Source: an uncultured Mucispirillum sp. (lineage in GTDB: Bacteria > Chrysiogenota > Deferribacteres > Deferribacterales > Mucispirillaceae). Taken from it: DNA of 5,804 nt. A program made the position numbers and the translations under genes. The notes under the pieces are model-generated. The model saw only the letters and a program-made list of their open reading frames with translations. It was not told the origin of the DNA and searched no databases. The stretch is from contig CAMWVK010000121.1 in assembly GCA_947177675.1 (NCBI GenBank), positions 1 to 5,804 on the forward strand, written 5' to 3'. Shown here piece by piece: positions 5,476 through 5,804 of the stretch; the stretch's first letter is position 1; the number at the start of each line of letters is the position of its first letter.

Positions 5476-5804
5476 ATGGATAAACTTATGAAAAATAAAT
5501 TGAAAACACCTGATTTATTAAAAGATGCATTCTGGCAACTGTATTCTGAAAAAGATATAAACATAATTAAAATTGTAGAAATAACAGATTTGGCAGGATA
5601 TAACCGTGGAGTTTTTTATTCCTATTACAAAAACATATATGAACTATTTGATACTATTGAAAGAGAAATGATGCTTGAAATTAAAGAAATTTCACAGCTT
5701 ATACAGGCTTTCATAATAGATGAAACATACAATAATGATAAACTTTCCATCATAATAAATAATTACAGAAAGGGAGAATGCAGTAGCCATACATATTTTA
5801 TTCC
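5476..5804 (+). CDS. TetR/AcrR-family transcriptional regulator, N-terminal part (runs off the window)
   Basis: 109 complete codons are present before the right edge, with no stop. The N-terminal DNA-binding domain is clear: helix 1 at about residues 11-24 (TPDLLKDAFWQLYSE) and the helix-turn-helix at about 29-51, with IVEITDLAGYNRGVFYSYYKNIYEL. The GYNRG-x-FY-x-YYK-x-x-YEL signature is typical of the TetR family. The C-terminal ligand-binding domain, which would show the inducer class, is mostly outside the window. Two in-frame ATGs are available, 5476 and 5488. The second has a GGA 7 nt upstream and fits the predicted transcription start better; an in-frame TAA at 5458 excludes anything longer. 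The gene is divergent from ackA and preceded by a palindrome that could be its own operator. Its targets are unknown: itself, genes downstream, or ackA. Confidence 0.88.
   Translation, partial: MDKLMKNKLKTPDLLKDAFWQLYSEKDINIIKIVEITDLAGYNRGVFYSYYKNIYELFDTIEREMMLEIKEISQLIQAFIIDETYNNDKLSIIINNYRKGECSSHTYFI

Overview
The window is an AT-rich bacterial segment whose genes use TAA/TAG stops and Shine-Dalgarno (SD) sites. Codon use looks even from gene to gene, with no rRNA, tRNA, CRISPR or insertion sequence visible. A membrane-anchored, apparently periplasmic LTxxQ (Spy/CpxP-type) protein suggests a double-membraned organism. The acetate kinase suggests acetate-forming or acetate-using, fermentative or anaerobic metabolism. 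A low-GC diderm such as a Deferribacterota (Mucispirillum-like) lineage would fit, but that is a guess that the sequence alone cannot settle.

Layout: (1) Positions 1-1700, plus strand: a multi-spanning membrane protein of unknown function ending in a Gly/Ala-rich, lysine-patterned segment. Its frame is open from the left window edge but is cut by an in-frame TAA at 66-68. No ATG, GTG or TTG follows in that frame until a TTG at 312, so the gene is probably broken or starts abnormally. (2) Positions 1705-3485, minus strand: a compact three-gene cassette in transcription order ECF sigma factor, single-span anti-sigma-like protein with a threefold internal repeat, and membrane-anchored periplasmic LTxxQ protein. 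The junctions are 11 nt and 0 nt. Upstream lies TGTAAC-N17-CGAC, which reads as a textbook ECF promoter and implies autoregulation. The layout resembles the CnrH/CnrY/CnrX type of sigma/anti-sigma/periplasmic-sensor system, but the zinc-binding anti-sigma motif and a histidine-rich metal site are absent. (3) Positions 3555-5227, minus strand: acetate kinase followed after 2 nt by a small DUF6194-like protein, with a strong sigma-70-type promoter (TTGACA-N17-TATTAT) just upstream. (4) Positions 5228-5804: a divergent intergenic region with two inverted repeats, then the N-terminal half of a TetR-family regulator running off the right edge. One palindrome overlaps the predicted -35 box of the regulator gene, as expected for an autorepressor operator.

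How it works together (inference): the sigma factor would be held at the membrane by the repeat-containing anti-sigma protein. The periplasmic LTxxQ protein would feed envelope status into that pair, and released sigma would re-transcribe its own operon from the CGAC-type promoter. Acetate kinase and its small partner form a separate metabolic transcription unit that might be influenced by the divergent TetR protein. No phosphotransacetylase gene is visible next to ackA. The most novel elements are the triplicated anti-sigma module with its abutting sensor, and the interrupted glycine-zipper membrane protein.
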